Assembly: GCA_029262055.1 (NCBI GenBank)
Contig: JAJDAD010000006.1
Coordinates: forward strand, 1 to 64,000
Source: Candidatus Zhuqueibacterota bacterium
Lineage (GTDB): Bacteria > Zhuqueibacterota > Zhuqueibacteria > Oceanimicrobiales > Oceanimicrobiaceae
Reading direction: 5' to 3'
Length of the DNA: 64,000 nucleotides
Part shown: positions 27,601 to 35,569 of the stretch, one piece after another
How positions within the stretch are numbered: the stretch's first letter is position 1
How the letters are laid out: the number at the start of each line of letters is the position of its first letter
Translations under genes and position numbers: made by a program
Notes under the pieces: model-generated
Databases searched by the model: none
What the model saw: the letters and a program-made list of their open reading frames with translations, nothing else
Told to the model about the DNA's origin: nothing

Positions 27601-28175
27601 TCGATGGCAATGACGGACGCTTCACCATTGACCCAACCAATGCTAATCGCACAGACACCATCTATCTTTTTGAGCGAAATCCGACTGGCGATTTGGTCTA
27701 TGCATGGCAAGTTACTTTGAATACCCAGCCACCAGATGGTAGAAACCCGGAGGTCGGGGACACTTTGACAGTCGTATTGCGCAAACCGTTTTTATCAACT
27801 GATGTTTTTGAATTTACCATGCGTGGTGAGAGCGCTCCGGCGCAGCAAGCAAAGGAACAATTGCGCGAGATTCGAGTTGTTCCCAACCCTTACATTGCAG
27901 CCGCCTCATGGGAGCCGCGTAATACCTTTAGTTCCGGCCGCGGTTCGAGGGAACTGCATTTCATTAACTTACCGCAACAATGTACCATCCGCATCTTTAA
28001 TGTCAGTGGCGTTCTGATAGATACGATTGAACATGACTCCGAGCTCGATAACGGCACAGCAATATGGGACATGCTGAGCCGGGACAACCTAGACATCTCA
28101 TACGGTTTGTATGTTTATCACGTAACAGCGCCAGGCATCGGCGAACGAACCGGCAACTTTGCCATTATAAAGTAA
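24648..28175 (+). CDS. Large secreted protein with Asp-rich segments, FnIII-like domain and T9SS-type C-terminus
   Basis: An extracellular or surface protein of 1175 aa from ATG 24648 (signal peptide ending about ALMAQ). Residues about 310-505 hold three aspartate-rich, probably calcium-binding stretches (GIDNDGDADN, DDDLDGLIDE, DNDNDWNSFQDD). A fibronectin-III-like domain is centred near 630-755 (VTVEAVPGDKRVTLYWD...FYAVTAYDFG). The C-terminus (about 1085-1175) has VVPNPYI...IRIFNVSGVLIDTI...YGLYVYHVTAPG, the form of a Por-secretion sorting/FlgD-like domain. No catalytic motif was recognised. Proteins of this type often sit between a TonB receptor and a PorV homologue in FCB genomes, as here. 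It might be a surface partner of the receptor. Confidence 0.72.
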   Translation: MNTSTLRKHVGALTVTVFMLLGSALMAQVENHVPSDNRGVPVFRRKSNMDGNNLRATVFNFGFSGRTSARPDEFPYEWPKNTGRIYIALVAIWKAAEVTDEDGNIIQIVDFPTFRDSPSGGSWSLEPVEGFINPEANSIARSDKPDSWPGALQQGWRDKREDPVDPGWVGSWNGFFGKNIFNADQEMFYRTSDDLYDRFDYIPDETDPTRGGLGMIMDVRGLAWSQILISDVIFFIHDILNDGTKRIPKTSFLIWLADIVGGDAQDDLPFVDLQTSVTFLTDGDRVGIEAFGGEPVGLGSVKFLETPGNQVDGIDNDGDADNTPEVLTLFPGDIDEVVPLFTADDFLPRTIGPGDKIVLIDSLTFERRVIAYPAGGGLVQTLGGRVNLPPGGITVVEDTLADLIDDDLDGLIDERETIHLMRFDEITETVRPVRFINYLSFAIGDTIKRGFAVAGKSAEPSYQNVAPMIDESRDDGFDNDNDWNSFQDDVGLDGVEGSGDPGDGDGLITSGSGTNFPGEPNIDKTDVSETDLIGLTSALQDPEGGVQFNSVPDATIWRKFFTPGKFFLTRQIGQFDMYLSSGFFPIEPGQRQRMAISVAMAGGGQSAAVDIASAIRKQEQARTAFATDYQFAQAPLQVTVEAVPGDKRVTLYWDALSEQSEDRFVKRLGGNPKDFEGYRIYRATDAAFLDSRTITDGNGVPTLLRPIAQFDLKDGISGFHPVDINGVKFELGTDSGLKHSFTDTNVVNGQRYFYAVTAYDFGLAFGDISPTETSVKVTIGPEGDVIETGTNVAVVRPRASVAGYLPAGVAALEHPQGTSTGQVGFEILDPRAVQDGHTYQITFEDTLVRGLGFNNVATKNFTVTDLDDGDKIKLSKSKLFNVGDEVPLIDGFRLSFINEDRVKLDESLSGWSDDSVFDFQFARAQFLDVIGEEIPNDYQIIIGEPGVASSKDTSISFLPLPAVSVNFQIINSITGAPVPFAFAEIDGNDGRFTIDPTNANRTDTIYLFERNPTGDLVYAWQVTLNTQPPDGRNPEVGDTLTVVLRKPFLSTDVFEFTMRGESAPAQQAKEQLREIRVVPNPYIAAASWEPRNTFSSGRGSRELHFINLPQQCTIRIFNVSGVLIDTIEHDSELDNGTAIWDMLSRDNLDISYGLYVYHVTAPGIGERTGNFAIIK

Positions 28176-28192
28176 TCGAACCTGGGAGAGTA

Positions 28193-29230
28193 ATGGCTAT
28201 GCGATACATGAATTTTGTCAGAGTCCTTTTTTGCCTGGTCTTGGTTGTTTACGGTGGCGATTCGGCGTTAAGCCAGGTTAGGAAGGTGGGGACGTCGTCG
28301 GCAGCGTTTCTACGGATTCCGGTCGGCGTCAGGGCCGGGGCCATGGGCAGTGCCTTTGTCGCAGTCTCCGACGATGCATCTTCGATGTTTTGGAATCCGG
28401 GCGGGTTGGCGCGGGTGCAAGACATCTCGCTTATGGTAGACTATTCCCCATGGCTGCCCGGTGTTGACTTCAGTTATTTTGGTTTAGTTATCCCGGTACC
28501 CTCTTTCGGCACGGTAGGTGTTAATGTCACGGCTTTAACCTCAGATGAAATTGAGGTCACGACCGTGCAAGCGCCCCTGGGAACGGGCGAGAGCTTCACC
28601 GCAAATAGCTTTGCGGTCGGCATTGCATACTCGCGTGGGCTCACGGATCGGTTTTCTATCGGCGCCAACTTTAAGGTGGTAAACGAATCCATCTTAAACT
28701 CAAGTGCTACCGGTTTTATGTTAGATATTGGCACTTTGTATAACACACCGTTCCCGGGTATTACTCTTGGCGTGAGTATTTCCAATATCGGCACAAGCAT
28801 GCAAATCACAGGCGACGACTTGAACATCAGGGCCGACATCGCACCACAGCAGCAGGGCGACAACCAGAGCATCGTGGCTCAGTTGAGTACGGATGACTTT
28901 GATGCGCCAATTATCATGCGCGTTGGGCTCGCCTGGCAGGCATTTACCAGCGAGGCGGGCTCGCTGAGGCTTAGCGCTGATGGACTGAACCCGAATGACA
29001 ATGCGCAGAGTGTCAACTTTGGCGCCGAATACAGTTTGTTTGACAGATTGCTTGTATTGCGTGGCGGCTTTAATGACCTTTTCCTTGACGAAGGAGAAAT
29101 GGGCCTGACTTTCGGTTTTGGAGTCAATCTGACCACAGCTAACGGCATTGGTTTTTCAGGTGGATATGCGTATCAGGATTTTGAGACCCTTGATGCAGTT
29201 AATCGATTTTCTTTAGAACTTAAATTTTGA
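28193..29230 (+). CDS. PorV/PorQ-family outer-membrane protein
   Basis: A 345-aa beta-barrel protein with a signal peptide (about 1-28) followed by the family hallmark AFLRIPVGVRAGAMGSAFVAVSDDASSMFWNPGGLA. Amphipathic strands and a barrel closing segment (GGYAYQDFETLDAVNRFSLELKF, final Phe) agree with the FadL-like PorV fold. PorV is the shuttle that brings T9SS cargo to the surface attachment machinery; this homologue lies between two predicted T9SS cargo genes. GGGAG before ATG 28193 fixes the start; the longer open frame upstream overlaps the preceding gene. Confidence 0.85.
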   Translation: MAMRYMNFVRVLFCLVLVVYGGDSALSQVRKVGTSSAAFLRIPVGVRAGAMGSAFVAVSDDASSMFWNPGGLARVQDISLMVDYSPWLPGVDFSYFGLVIPVPSFGTVGVNVTALTSDEIEVTTVQAPLGTGESFTANSFAVGIAYSRGLTDRFSIGANFKVVNESILNSSATGFMLDIGTLYNTPFPGITLGVSISNIGTSMQITGDDLNIRADIAPQQQGDNQSIVAQLSTDDFDAPIIMRVGLAWQAFTSEAGSLRLSADGLNPNDNAQSVNFGAEYSLFDRLLVLRGGFNDLFLDEGEMGLTFGFGVNLTTANGIGFSGGYAYQDFETLDAVNRFSLELKF

Positions 29231-29324
29231 TTAAAATTGACTGAGCAACAAAATGAAAGGAGGTCTTAAAGCCAACATTTGTGCGTTACGAGTAAAAGTC
29301 ACTAATTCAAATCTCGGAGGCGTT

Positions 29325-31505
29325 ATGAACAAAAGTGTTTTCAAAGTCGTTGTCTTAACCTGCATGTTTGGACTGGCAATGTTCTCGGTTGCGCCGGTTA
29401 CGGGCCAAACAGTCAACGTGACCTTCACCGCAAACACGTCTACAAACCTCGACACGCTAGGTGAAGGCGGCGTGATCCAAATCCGTGGCGCGGTCCTCGG
29501 CAGCGACAACGTTGAGGGTGAGGGCGACATCTTACCTGGTGGCGGCAACATCAGTTGGAGTTCCGCCTCTTCACTTGTGCTAAGCAATGTCGGTGGCGAC
29601 TATTGGCAAGGAACATTCGAGCTCACCGTTGGCGACACGCTTACTTACAAGTATTGGACTGATCACAACTCCCTCGATGGTGGCGGTACAAAGCCGGATG
29701 GCGGATGGGAGGGCCCGTTTAATGATACACAAAACGTCAGTCGCGATACACGGATTCTGATTGTGGGTTCCAACGACACGACATTGCAAACGCAATACTA
29801 TCAGCCGGGTGGCGGCAGTGCAGCAAAGGACGAATTTACAGCGCCGTTTGCCACGAAAGCAGACTCTGTCGCGATTTACTTCCGCGTGAATCTGGCCGGC
29901 ATAGAAGAAGCGCTGCAATTTGATCCCGTCAGCAACGGGCCGGTTGGAGTTAGAGGAGATGCAGGAACTTCTGGCGGTTCGATTGATTGGGGTGAAACCA
30001 GAGTGCTGTTGACCCGAGAGGAGTTGATAGACTCCGACGAGAATATCAGTTCTTTCTGGTCCGGAACTGCGTATGTGGACAAAGACTCAATTACGGTTGG
30101 TAGCACTCAGGCCTACAAGTTCTTTATTGAGAACAATGGCGGCATTGATTGGGAAGGAGCGGTTGATCCCAATGGTCCGGATAATAACAGGTTCTATATT
30201 TATAGTGCGAACCTAACTGCAACTATGGACACGACTCTACACTGGGTTTATTTTAACAACACCGCACCAACGGGTCTCCCCCCAGTTGACCCGGTTGCGA
30301 GTCAGGTGACGTTTCGCGTCAGCACCGAAGCGCTGGAGACTTTGGGACTCTTTGATCGCGGTGTTGGGGATGAAATCAAGGTAATCGGCGCCAAAGGGTG
30401 GGGTAGACCGGATGAGTTCATTGACCTGGCGTTTGTTCCCGCACTGCAAGAGTGGGCTGCTACTGAGCCGTTTTCAGTCATACCTGACACCGAAATACGG
30501 TACAAATATTTCGTGGTTTTTGACACCTCTCGCACCGATCCCAACAGTCCTAACTTCATACCTAACCTGAAGATTCAGGGGGTAAATGATAACAACGAGG
30601 ATAGTGGATGGGAGGAACCCTCGGTCACCGGAGGTGCAGACCGTAATTTTATCTACGCCAATGCTGCTACGCAAGCGCCTGCTGGCGACTTCGGTTTTGA
30701 CCGTCAATTTTTCAACAGTGTGCCCGCCAATGCCGGTATTCCCCACGGTGTGGCAGTGACGTTTAGTGTGGATATGACTCCGGCAACCGATGGTGCTTCC
30801 AACTCTCTTGCGCTGTTCAGGCCCGGTGTCGATTCAGTCTATATTCAACCGGACGGATCTTTGCTCGCTTTGTCACAAGGTTTTGAAACCGTGGGTGACC
30901 AGGTTGTTCTACTGGAGGACCCGGACGGCGACATGATCTACACCGGCACATGGAATATTCAGGACCACGCCTGGTATCAAATCGGGTATGTTATTGCCTA
31001 CGGAAATACTGCAGATGGCTTTAACACCAACGGTGGTGGCACCACGGCCGGCCGGCGTTATTATCAGTTCATTCAACCGACCAGTGTTGGCGCAGATGGC
31101 AGTACGACCTGGCCATCGGAATTTACGCTGGCAACCGTAACGTGGGTAGAAAGAGATCTCCCATTTGAACCTCCCCCGGACCTGACACAGCCCACCAGTG
31201 TGTTCGACGACAGTGGACAGCTACCGGAGAGATTTGCGCTGGCGCAAAACTATCCTAATCCGTTTAACCCGGAGACCAGCATTGAATACCAAATCGCTTC
31301 AGCCAGCGATGTCAAGATCCAGGTGTTCAATGTTGTCGGCCAGTTGGTCAACACTCTGGTCGACGAAAAACAAACCCCCGGCAGCTACACCATCAGCTGG
31401 CGTGGTGATAACGTTCGAGGCTTCCAGGTCTCTTCGGGAATTTACTACCTGAAGATGGTCGCCGGCGATTTCAACAGCGTCCGGAAAATGACTTTGCTTA
31501 GGTAA
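29325..31505 (+). CDS. Secreted multi-module carbohydrate-binding protein with T9SS sorting domain
   Basis: A 726-aa exported protein with a signal peptide (about 1-26), four consecutive beta-sandwich modules and a C-terminal sorting domain (about 635-726, LPERFALAQNYPNPFNP then GIYYLKMVAGDF). Modules begin at VNVTFTAN (about 28), AIYFRVNLAG (about 185), VTFRVSTEAL (about 325) and AVTFSVDM (about 480); each contains 'YKYW', 'YKFFIENN', 'RYKYFV'-type motifs like starch-binding CBM20/48/SusE-style domains. No catalytic domain is visible, so it likely binds alpha-glucan at the surface. GGAGG four bases ahead of ATG supports the start. A strong hairpin follows the stop. Confidence 0.75.
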   Translation: MNKSVFKVVVLTCMFGLAMFSVAPVTGQTVNVTFTANTSTNLDTLGEGGVIQIRGAVLGSDNVEGEGDILPGGGNISWSSASSLVLSNVGGDYWQGTFELTVGDTLTYKYWTDHNSLDGGGTKPDGGWEGPFNDTQNVSRDTRILIVGSNDTTLQTQYYQPGGGSAAKDEFTAPFATKADSVAIYFRVNLAGIEEALQFDPVSNGPVGVRGDAGTSGGSIDWGETRVLLTREELIDSDENISSFWSGTAYVDKDSITVGSTQAYKFFIENNGGIDWEGAVDPNGPDNNRFYIYSANLTATMDTTLHWVYFNNTAPTGLPPVDPVASQVTFRVSTEALETLGLFDRGVGDEIKVIGAKGWGRPDEFIDLAFVPALQEWAATEPFSVIPDTEIRYKYFVVFDTSRTDPNSPNFIPNLKIQGVNDNNEDSGWEEPSVTGGADRNFIYANAATQAPAGDFGFDRQFFNSVPANAGIPHGVAVTFSVDMTPATDGASNSLALFRPGVDSVYIQPDGSLLALSQGFETVGDQVVLLEDPDGDMIYTGTWNIQDHAWYQIGYVIAYGNTADGFNTNGGGTTAGRRYYQFIQPTSVGADGSTTWPSEFTLATVTWVERDLPFEPPPDLTQPTSVFDDSGQLPERFALAQNYPNPFNPETSIEYQIASASDVKIQVFNVVGQLVNTLVDEKQTPGSYTISWRGDNVRGFQVSSGIYYLKMVAGDFNSVRKMTLLR

Positions 31506-31542
31506 TCTCCGCATCATCTGAACGTTCAAGAGTGAATTCTTT

Positions 31543-31579
31543 AAGAGGGGCATGGGTTAAGCTCATGCCCCTCTTTACT
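31543..31579 (+). terminator. Rho-independent-type terminator
   Basis: AAGAGGGGCATG (31543-31554) and CATGCCCCTCTT (31564-31575) form a perfect 12-bp stem with a 9-nt loop, followed by the moderately T-rich TACTCTT. It lies 38 bp after the carbohydrate-binding protein and probably ends the transcript that starts at the lacI promoter. The stem is nearly symmetrical, but there is no minus-strand gene nearby. Confidence 0.75.
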
Positions 31580-31698
31580 CTTGCATAAGCGAGAGACAAT
31601 CGAGTTCAGGGTCGAACCGAGTTCTCTCAAGGTAGTGCAGCGGCGCCAAAAGTGAGCGTTCCAGCATTTCTTCGAAAGGCAAGGTTAACTCGATAAGA

Positions 31699-33591
31699 GT
31701 GTCTAAGAAAATCAAGAAGACACCCGCAAGCGTTGCTCCAGCACGCAGGAAGCTGTTTGCACTCATGGCGGCAGCAATCCCGGTTCTTTTCTTCGTGCTG
31801 CTCGAGGGCGGACTGCGCCTTCTGGACTACGGCGGCAATCTTGACCTGTTTATCTCCGCCCCGGGGGCTTATTCGGATTACTTCCTGTGCAATCCGAAGG
31901 TGGGACGCCGGTACTTTTTCATGCAAAACACTGTGCCTAACCCGCCTAACGATCTGTTCCTGAAAGTCAAACCCTCAAACGGCTACCGAATATTTGCTTT
32001 GGGTGGTTCCACAACCGCGGGATATCCGTACGGCAACAACATCATGTTTCCGAGAATCCTGCAATCCCGGCTGGCGGATATCTTCCCGGACAAGCAGATC
32101 GAGGTGGTAAACACCGCCATGACCGCAGTCAATAGTTTCACCATGCTGGATTACATGGATGAGATTCTAGCAATGCAGCCGGACGCCATCCTCATTTATG
32201 GTGGACACAATGAGTTTTACGGCGCTTTGGGCGCTGCGTCAAATGAATCTCTGGGCCGGTTCCGTGGATTTGTCAAACTTTATTTGAAGCTGCAACGCGC
32301 CAAGACATTCCTGCTGATGCGCGACCTCATCGGCGGGATCAAGAAACTTGTGAGCCGAACTTTCTTCAAGGGTGATATTAGCCATCCTTCCGCCACCCTG
32401 ATGGAGCGAATCGTCGGCGAGCAAACCATAGCGCTAGGCAGCACGCTATACGAAATCGGAAAGCGGCAGTTTACGTACAATCTGCGCGACATCGTTCAGA
32501 CTGCACAGGCTGCCGGCGTCTCCGTCATCCTGAGCGAGTTGGTCAGCAATGTCAGGGATGTGAGTCCCTTCGTATCAATCGCAACGGACTCGCTGCCGGC
32601 TGCGGGTGCCGTCTTTGAGCAGGCGCAGCAGTTGGAACAGAAGGAGCGGTACGAAGAGGCGCGGCGTGCGTATCTCCGCGCCAAAGATTTGGACGCGCTG
32701 CGTTTTCGTGCTTCCGAAGAGTTCAACGCAATCATCCGGGAAACTGGTGCCGAGCATGGCGTTCCGGTTGTGCCGATGAAACAACGCTTCGAAAAAACGT
32801 CGCCGAACGGTTTGGTTGGCAACAACCTGATGCTGGAACATCTGCATCCGAATCTGGAGGGATATTTCTTGATGGCGGATGCCTTCTTGCAGGTCATGCG
32901 CACGGAAGGCATGATCGCAGGCGCCTGGGAAACAAACCGGATACAGCCGGCCGAGGACCATCGCGAAAACTATGGTTTTACGGAACTGGACCGGGCGTAC
33001 TCGGACATTCGCATCAAGATTCTGAAAGGCAGCTGGCCGTTTCAGCCGAAAGCGTTGCCGAATCGAGCTCTTCTAAATTACCAACCGCAGGCGAAAATTG
33101 ACTCTCTTGCATTCAAAGCCTGGAAAGATGATGAATTTGGCCTTGAGCACGCCCACGTTGAGCTTGCGGAATTTTATGAAAGAAAAGGCATGTTCCTGCA
33201 GGCATTTGATGAGTACAACGCGCTCACTTGCCTGACGCCGTTAAATGATTCGCCTTATTTACATGCAGCGGATATGCTGATTAAAGCGCGGCAGCTCGGT
33301 CGTGCATTACCTTATTTGCATGATGCGTTGGCACTCGAAGAAAACGCGTTTTCCAACAAGTGGATCGGCCAAATCTATCTGGATGGCGGCCGGACGGCGG
33401 AAGCGTTGCCGTTCCTGGAAGCTGCCGCCAGAATGAATCCTAAGGATGCCCAGACAATATACAATCTCAGCGGTGCGCATGCACTCAGTGGCCATTATGA
33501 AGATGCAAAAAAGTCATTGGACAAACTGTACACCCTAAATCCAAATTTTCCGGGTGCAGATGACTTGAAACGGCAATTGGATAAACTCTGA
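31699..33591 (+). CDS. Membrane-anchored SGNH/GDSL-type hydrolase with TPR repeats
   Basis: A 630-aa protein with one N-terminal membrane helix (about 20-40), a periplasmic SGNH hydrolase domain and C-terminal TPRs (about 470-625). Block I is FALGGSTTAG with candidate nucleophile S104; block III is YGGHNEFYG; block V is LEHLHPN with E380 and H383 where the family normally has Asp and His. A TPR-like helical hairpin (about 305-335, EQAQQLEQKERYEEARRAYLRA) is inserted inside the hydrolase domain. Such enzymes act as esterases or acetyltransferase partners on glycans. The start is GTG at 31699. It lies between the terminator and the first GH13 gene and may belong to either unit. Confidence 0.75.
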   Translation: MSKKIKKTPASVAPARRKLFALMAAAIPVLFFVLLEGGLRLLDYGGNLDLFISAPGAYSDYFLCNPKVGRRYFFMQNTVPNPPNDLFLKVKPSNGYRIFALGGSTTAGYPYGNNIMFPRILQSRLADIFPDKQIEVVNTAMTAVNSFTMLDYMDEILAMQPDAILIYGGHNEFYGALGAASNESLGRFRGFVKLYLKLQRAKTFLLMRDLIGGIKKLVSRTFFKGDISHPSATLMERIVGEQTIALGSTLYEIGKRQFTYNLRDIVQTAQAAGVSVILSELVSNVRDVSPFVSIATDSLPAAGAVFEQAQQLEQKERYEEARRAYLRAKDLDALRFRASEEFNAIIRETGAEHGVPVVPMKQRFEKTSPNGLVGNNLMLEHLHPNLEGYFLMADAFLQVMRTEGMIAGAWETNRIQPAEDHRENYGFTELDRAYSDIRIKILKGSWPFQPKALPNRALLNYQPQAKIDSLAFKAWKDDEFGLEHAHVELAEFYERKGMFLQAFDEYNALTCLTPLNDSPYLHAADMLIKARQLGRALPYLHDALALEENAFSNKWIGQIYLDGGRTAEALPFLEAAARMNPKDAQTIYNLSGAHALSGHYEDAKKSLDKLYTLNPNFPGADDLKRQLDKL

Positions 33592-33717
33592 TGGTGAACT
33601 TTGCACCAATGCAGGCAGAGAAGGAATATGAAACGGCTTGCCCGTGCCTAAGTTGGAAGCAAGTCCAGGAACATCAGATGAGCACATGGCAACCTAACTA
33701 ATCATAGCGAGACATCC

Positions 33718-35541
33718 ATGAAGGCATTTTCCACACAAATCTGTCTAGTTGCACTGACCCTGCTCATTGCCAGCACGGGCTGCGGGCCACAAGGTGCTCA
33801 TGAGCCGGATCAGACTTCGGAAGCCCTGTCCTGGGCAAAAGGCGCGGTCTGGTACCAGATTTTTCCGGAAAGATTCAGGAATGGTGACGCAGCCAACGAC
33901 CCGGTCAAATCTTCCGTTGTCAAGGACAACATCAAGAGTTGGCAAGTCCAGCCGTGGACATCGGACTGGTACGCCCTCCAGCCCTGGGAAAAGGAAAGGG
34001 GGCAGAGCTTTTATGAAGTCGTGTTCGATCGAAGGTATGGCGGTGATTTGGTGGGCGTCATCGAAAAGCTGGATTACCTGTCGGAGCTTGGCATTGACGT
34101 CATCTACTTTAACCCGATTTTTGAAGCTCATTCCCTGCACAAGTACGACGCCAGTACCTACCACCACATCGACAACAACTTTGGCCGGGACCGCGCAAGG
34201 GATCTGCAGGCCATCAAGAGCGAAACCGAGAATCCCGATACCTGGTCCTGGACGAGTGCCGACAAGGTCTTTCTGGAGCTGATTGAAAAAGCGCATGCAA
34301 AAGGAATCCGCATTGTCATCGATGGTGTTTTCAACCATTGTGGCACGGAGTTCTGGGCATTCCAGGATGTGGTACAGAACCAACAGGCTTCGCGCTACAG
34401 CGAGTGGTTCGATGTGCTGAGCTGGGACGATCCAGCCACTCCGGATACCAATGAATTCGATCACAAAGGCTGGTGGGGTTATAAGCCGCTACCCGAGTTC
34501 AAAGAGGATGAGCAGGGTCTGATACCACCTGTCAGAGACTACATTTTCAACATTACAAGAAGGTGGATGGATCCAAACGGGGATGGGGATCCTTCTGACG
34601 GCATCGATGGCTGGCGACTGGATGTCGCGAAAGATGTTAGTGTGGTTTTTTGGGAGGATTGGTACAGATTAGTGAAGTCAATAAATCCGGCAGCGATTAC
34701 GGTTGGGGAAATCTGGGAAGAAGCCGGCGAGTGGATTGAAAAGAAGCGTTTTGATGCGGTCATGAATTATCCGTTTGCGTATCCGGCCATTGATTTTTTT
34801 GTTGACCGAGAGACTCAAATCGCAAGTTCTCAATTTGATAAGGAACTGGCGCGAGTGCGGCAACTCTACAGCGCGGAGACAAATCTGATCATGATGAATC
34901 TGGTCGACGGGCACGATACGGACCGAATCGCCAGCATGATCATGAATCCGGACCGAAAATTCGATCGTGACGCCGGGCCATGGCACAACCAACAGTACGA
35001 CCCAACCAAGCCGGATGCCAGGGCGCGCAAGATTCAAAAACTCATTGCGCTGTTTCAGATGACCTACATCGGGGCGCCCATGATCTACTACGGCGATGAG
35101 GCCGGCATGTGGGGAGCCGATGATCCCGACGACCGCAAACCCATGTTGTGGGGAGACTTAAAGTACGAAGACGAAACTTACTCATCGGTTTTACCCGACA
35201 ACACCGTGCGCGACAAAGTCGAATTCGACGCAGTGATGTTTGACTATTACAAGAATCTCATCCGGCTCCGGCATGAAAATCCGCCCCTGCAGCTAGGCAC
35301 GATGCGGGGCATCCTGACGGACGATGAGCGCCGCATCTACGGCTTTTCACGAGCACATGACGGCGAAACGCTTGTCGTTTTGCTGAACAACAATGAAGAG
35401 AGCCAGGACGTGCGGGTGCCGGTGGGTTTTCCTGCGGCGCAAGTGCTGGACCTGCTGAGCGGAAAGCAATATCCGGTTAGTGACGGCGAGGTTCATTTAT
35501 CTGTCGGGGCTTTTGCCGGTGCAGTTCTCAAGAAGCTTTAG
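33718..35541 (+). CDS. GH13 alpha-amylase-family glycosidase, lipoprotein
   Basis: A 607-aa alpha-glucan hydrolase or transferase. The N-terminus MKAFSTQICLVALTLLIASTGC ends in a lipobox-like STGC, so it should be lipid-anchored in the envelope. The (beta/alpha)8 barrel begins AVWYQIFPERFRNGD, typical of neopullulanase/cyclomaltodextrinase-like GH13 members. The catalytic triad is D302 (GWRLDVAKD), E331 (VGEIWEE) and D400 (VDGHDTDR), with region I FNHC. A C-terminal beta domain (about 520-607) follows. No separate carbohydrate-binding module is present. It is the first of four GH13 genes in tandem and may trim malto-oligosaccharides close to the membrane. Confidence 0.93.
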   Translation: MKAFSTQICLVALTLLIASTGCGPQGAHEPDQTSEALSWAKGAVWYQIFPERFRNGDAANDPVKSSVVKDNIKSWQVQPWTSDWYALQPWEKERGQSFYEVVFDRRYGGDLVGVIEKLDYLSELGIDVIYFNPIFEAHSLHKYDASTYHHIDNNFGRDRARDLQAIKSETENPDTWSWTSADKVFLELIEKAHAKGIRIVIDGVFNHCGTEFWAFQDVVQNQQASRYSEWFDVLSWDDPATPDTNEFDHKGWWGYKPLPEFKEDEQGLIPPVRDYIFNITRRWMDPNGDGDPSDGIDGWRLDVAKDVSVVFWEDWYRLVKSINPAAITVGEIWEEAGEWIEKKRFDAVMNYPFAYPAIDFFVDRETQIASSQFDKELARVRQLYSAETNLIMMNLVDGHDTDRIASMIMNPDRKFDRDAGPWHNQQYDPTKPDARARKIQKLIALFQMTYIGAPMIYYGDEAGMWGADDPDDRKPMLWGDLKYEDETYSSVLPDNTVRDKVEFDAVMFDYYKNLIRLRHENPPLQLGTMRGILTDDERRIYGFSRAHDGETLVVLLNNNEESQDVRVPVGFPAAQVLDLLSGKQYPVSDGEVHLSVGAFAGAVLKKL

Positions 35542-35569
35542 GTGCGAACCGGAGCGCCGTCCTGTGCAA

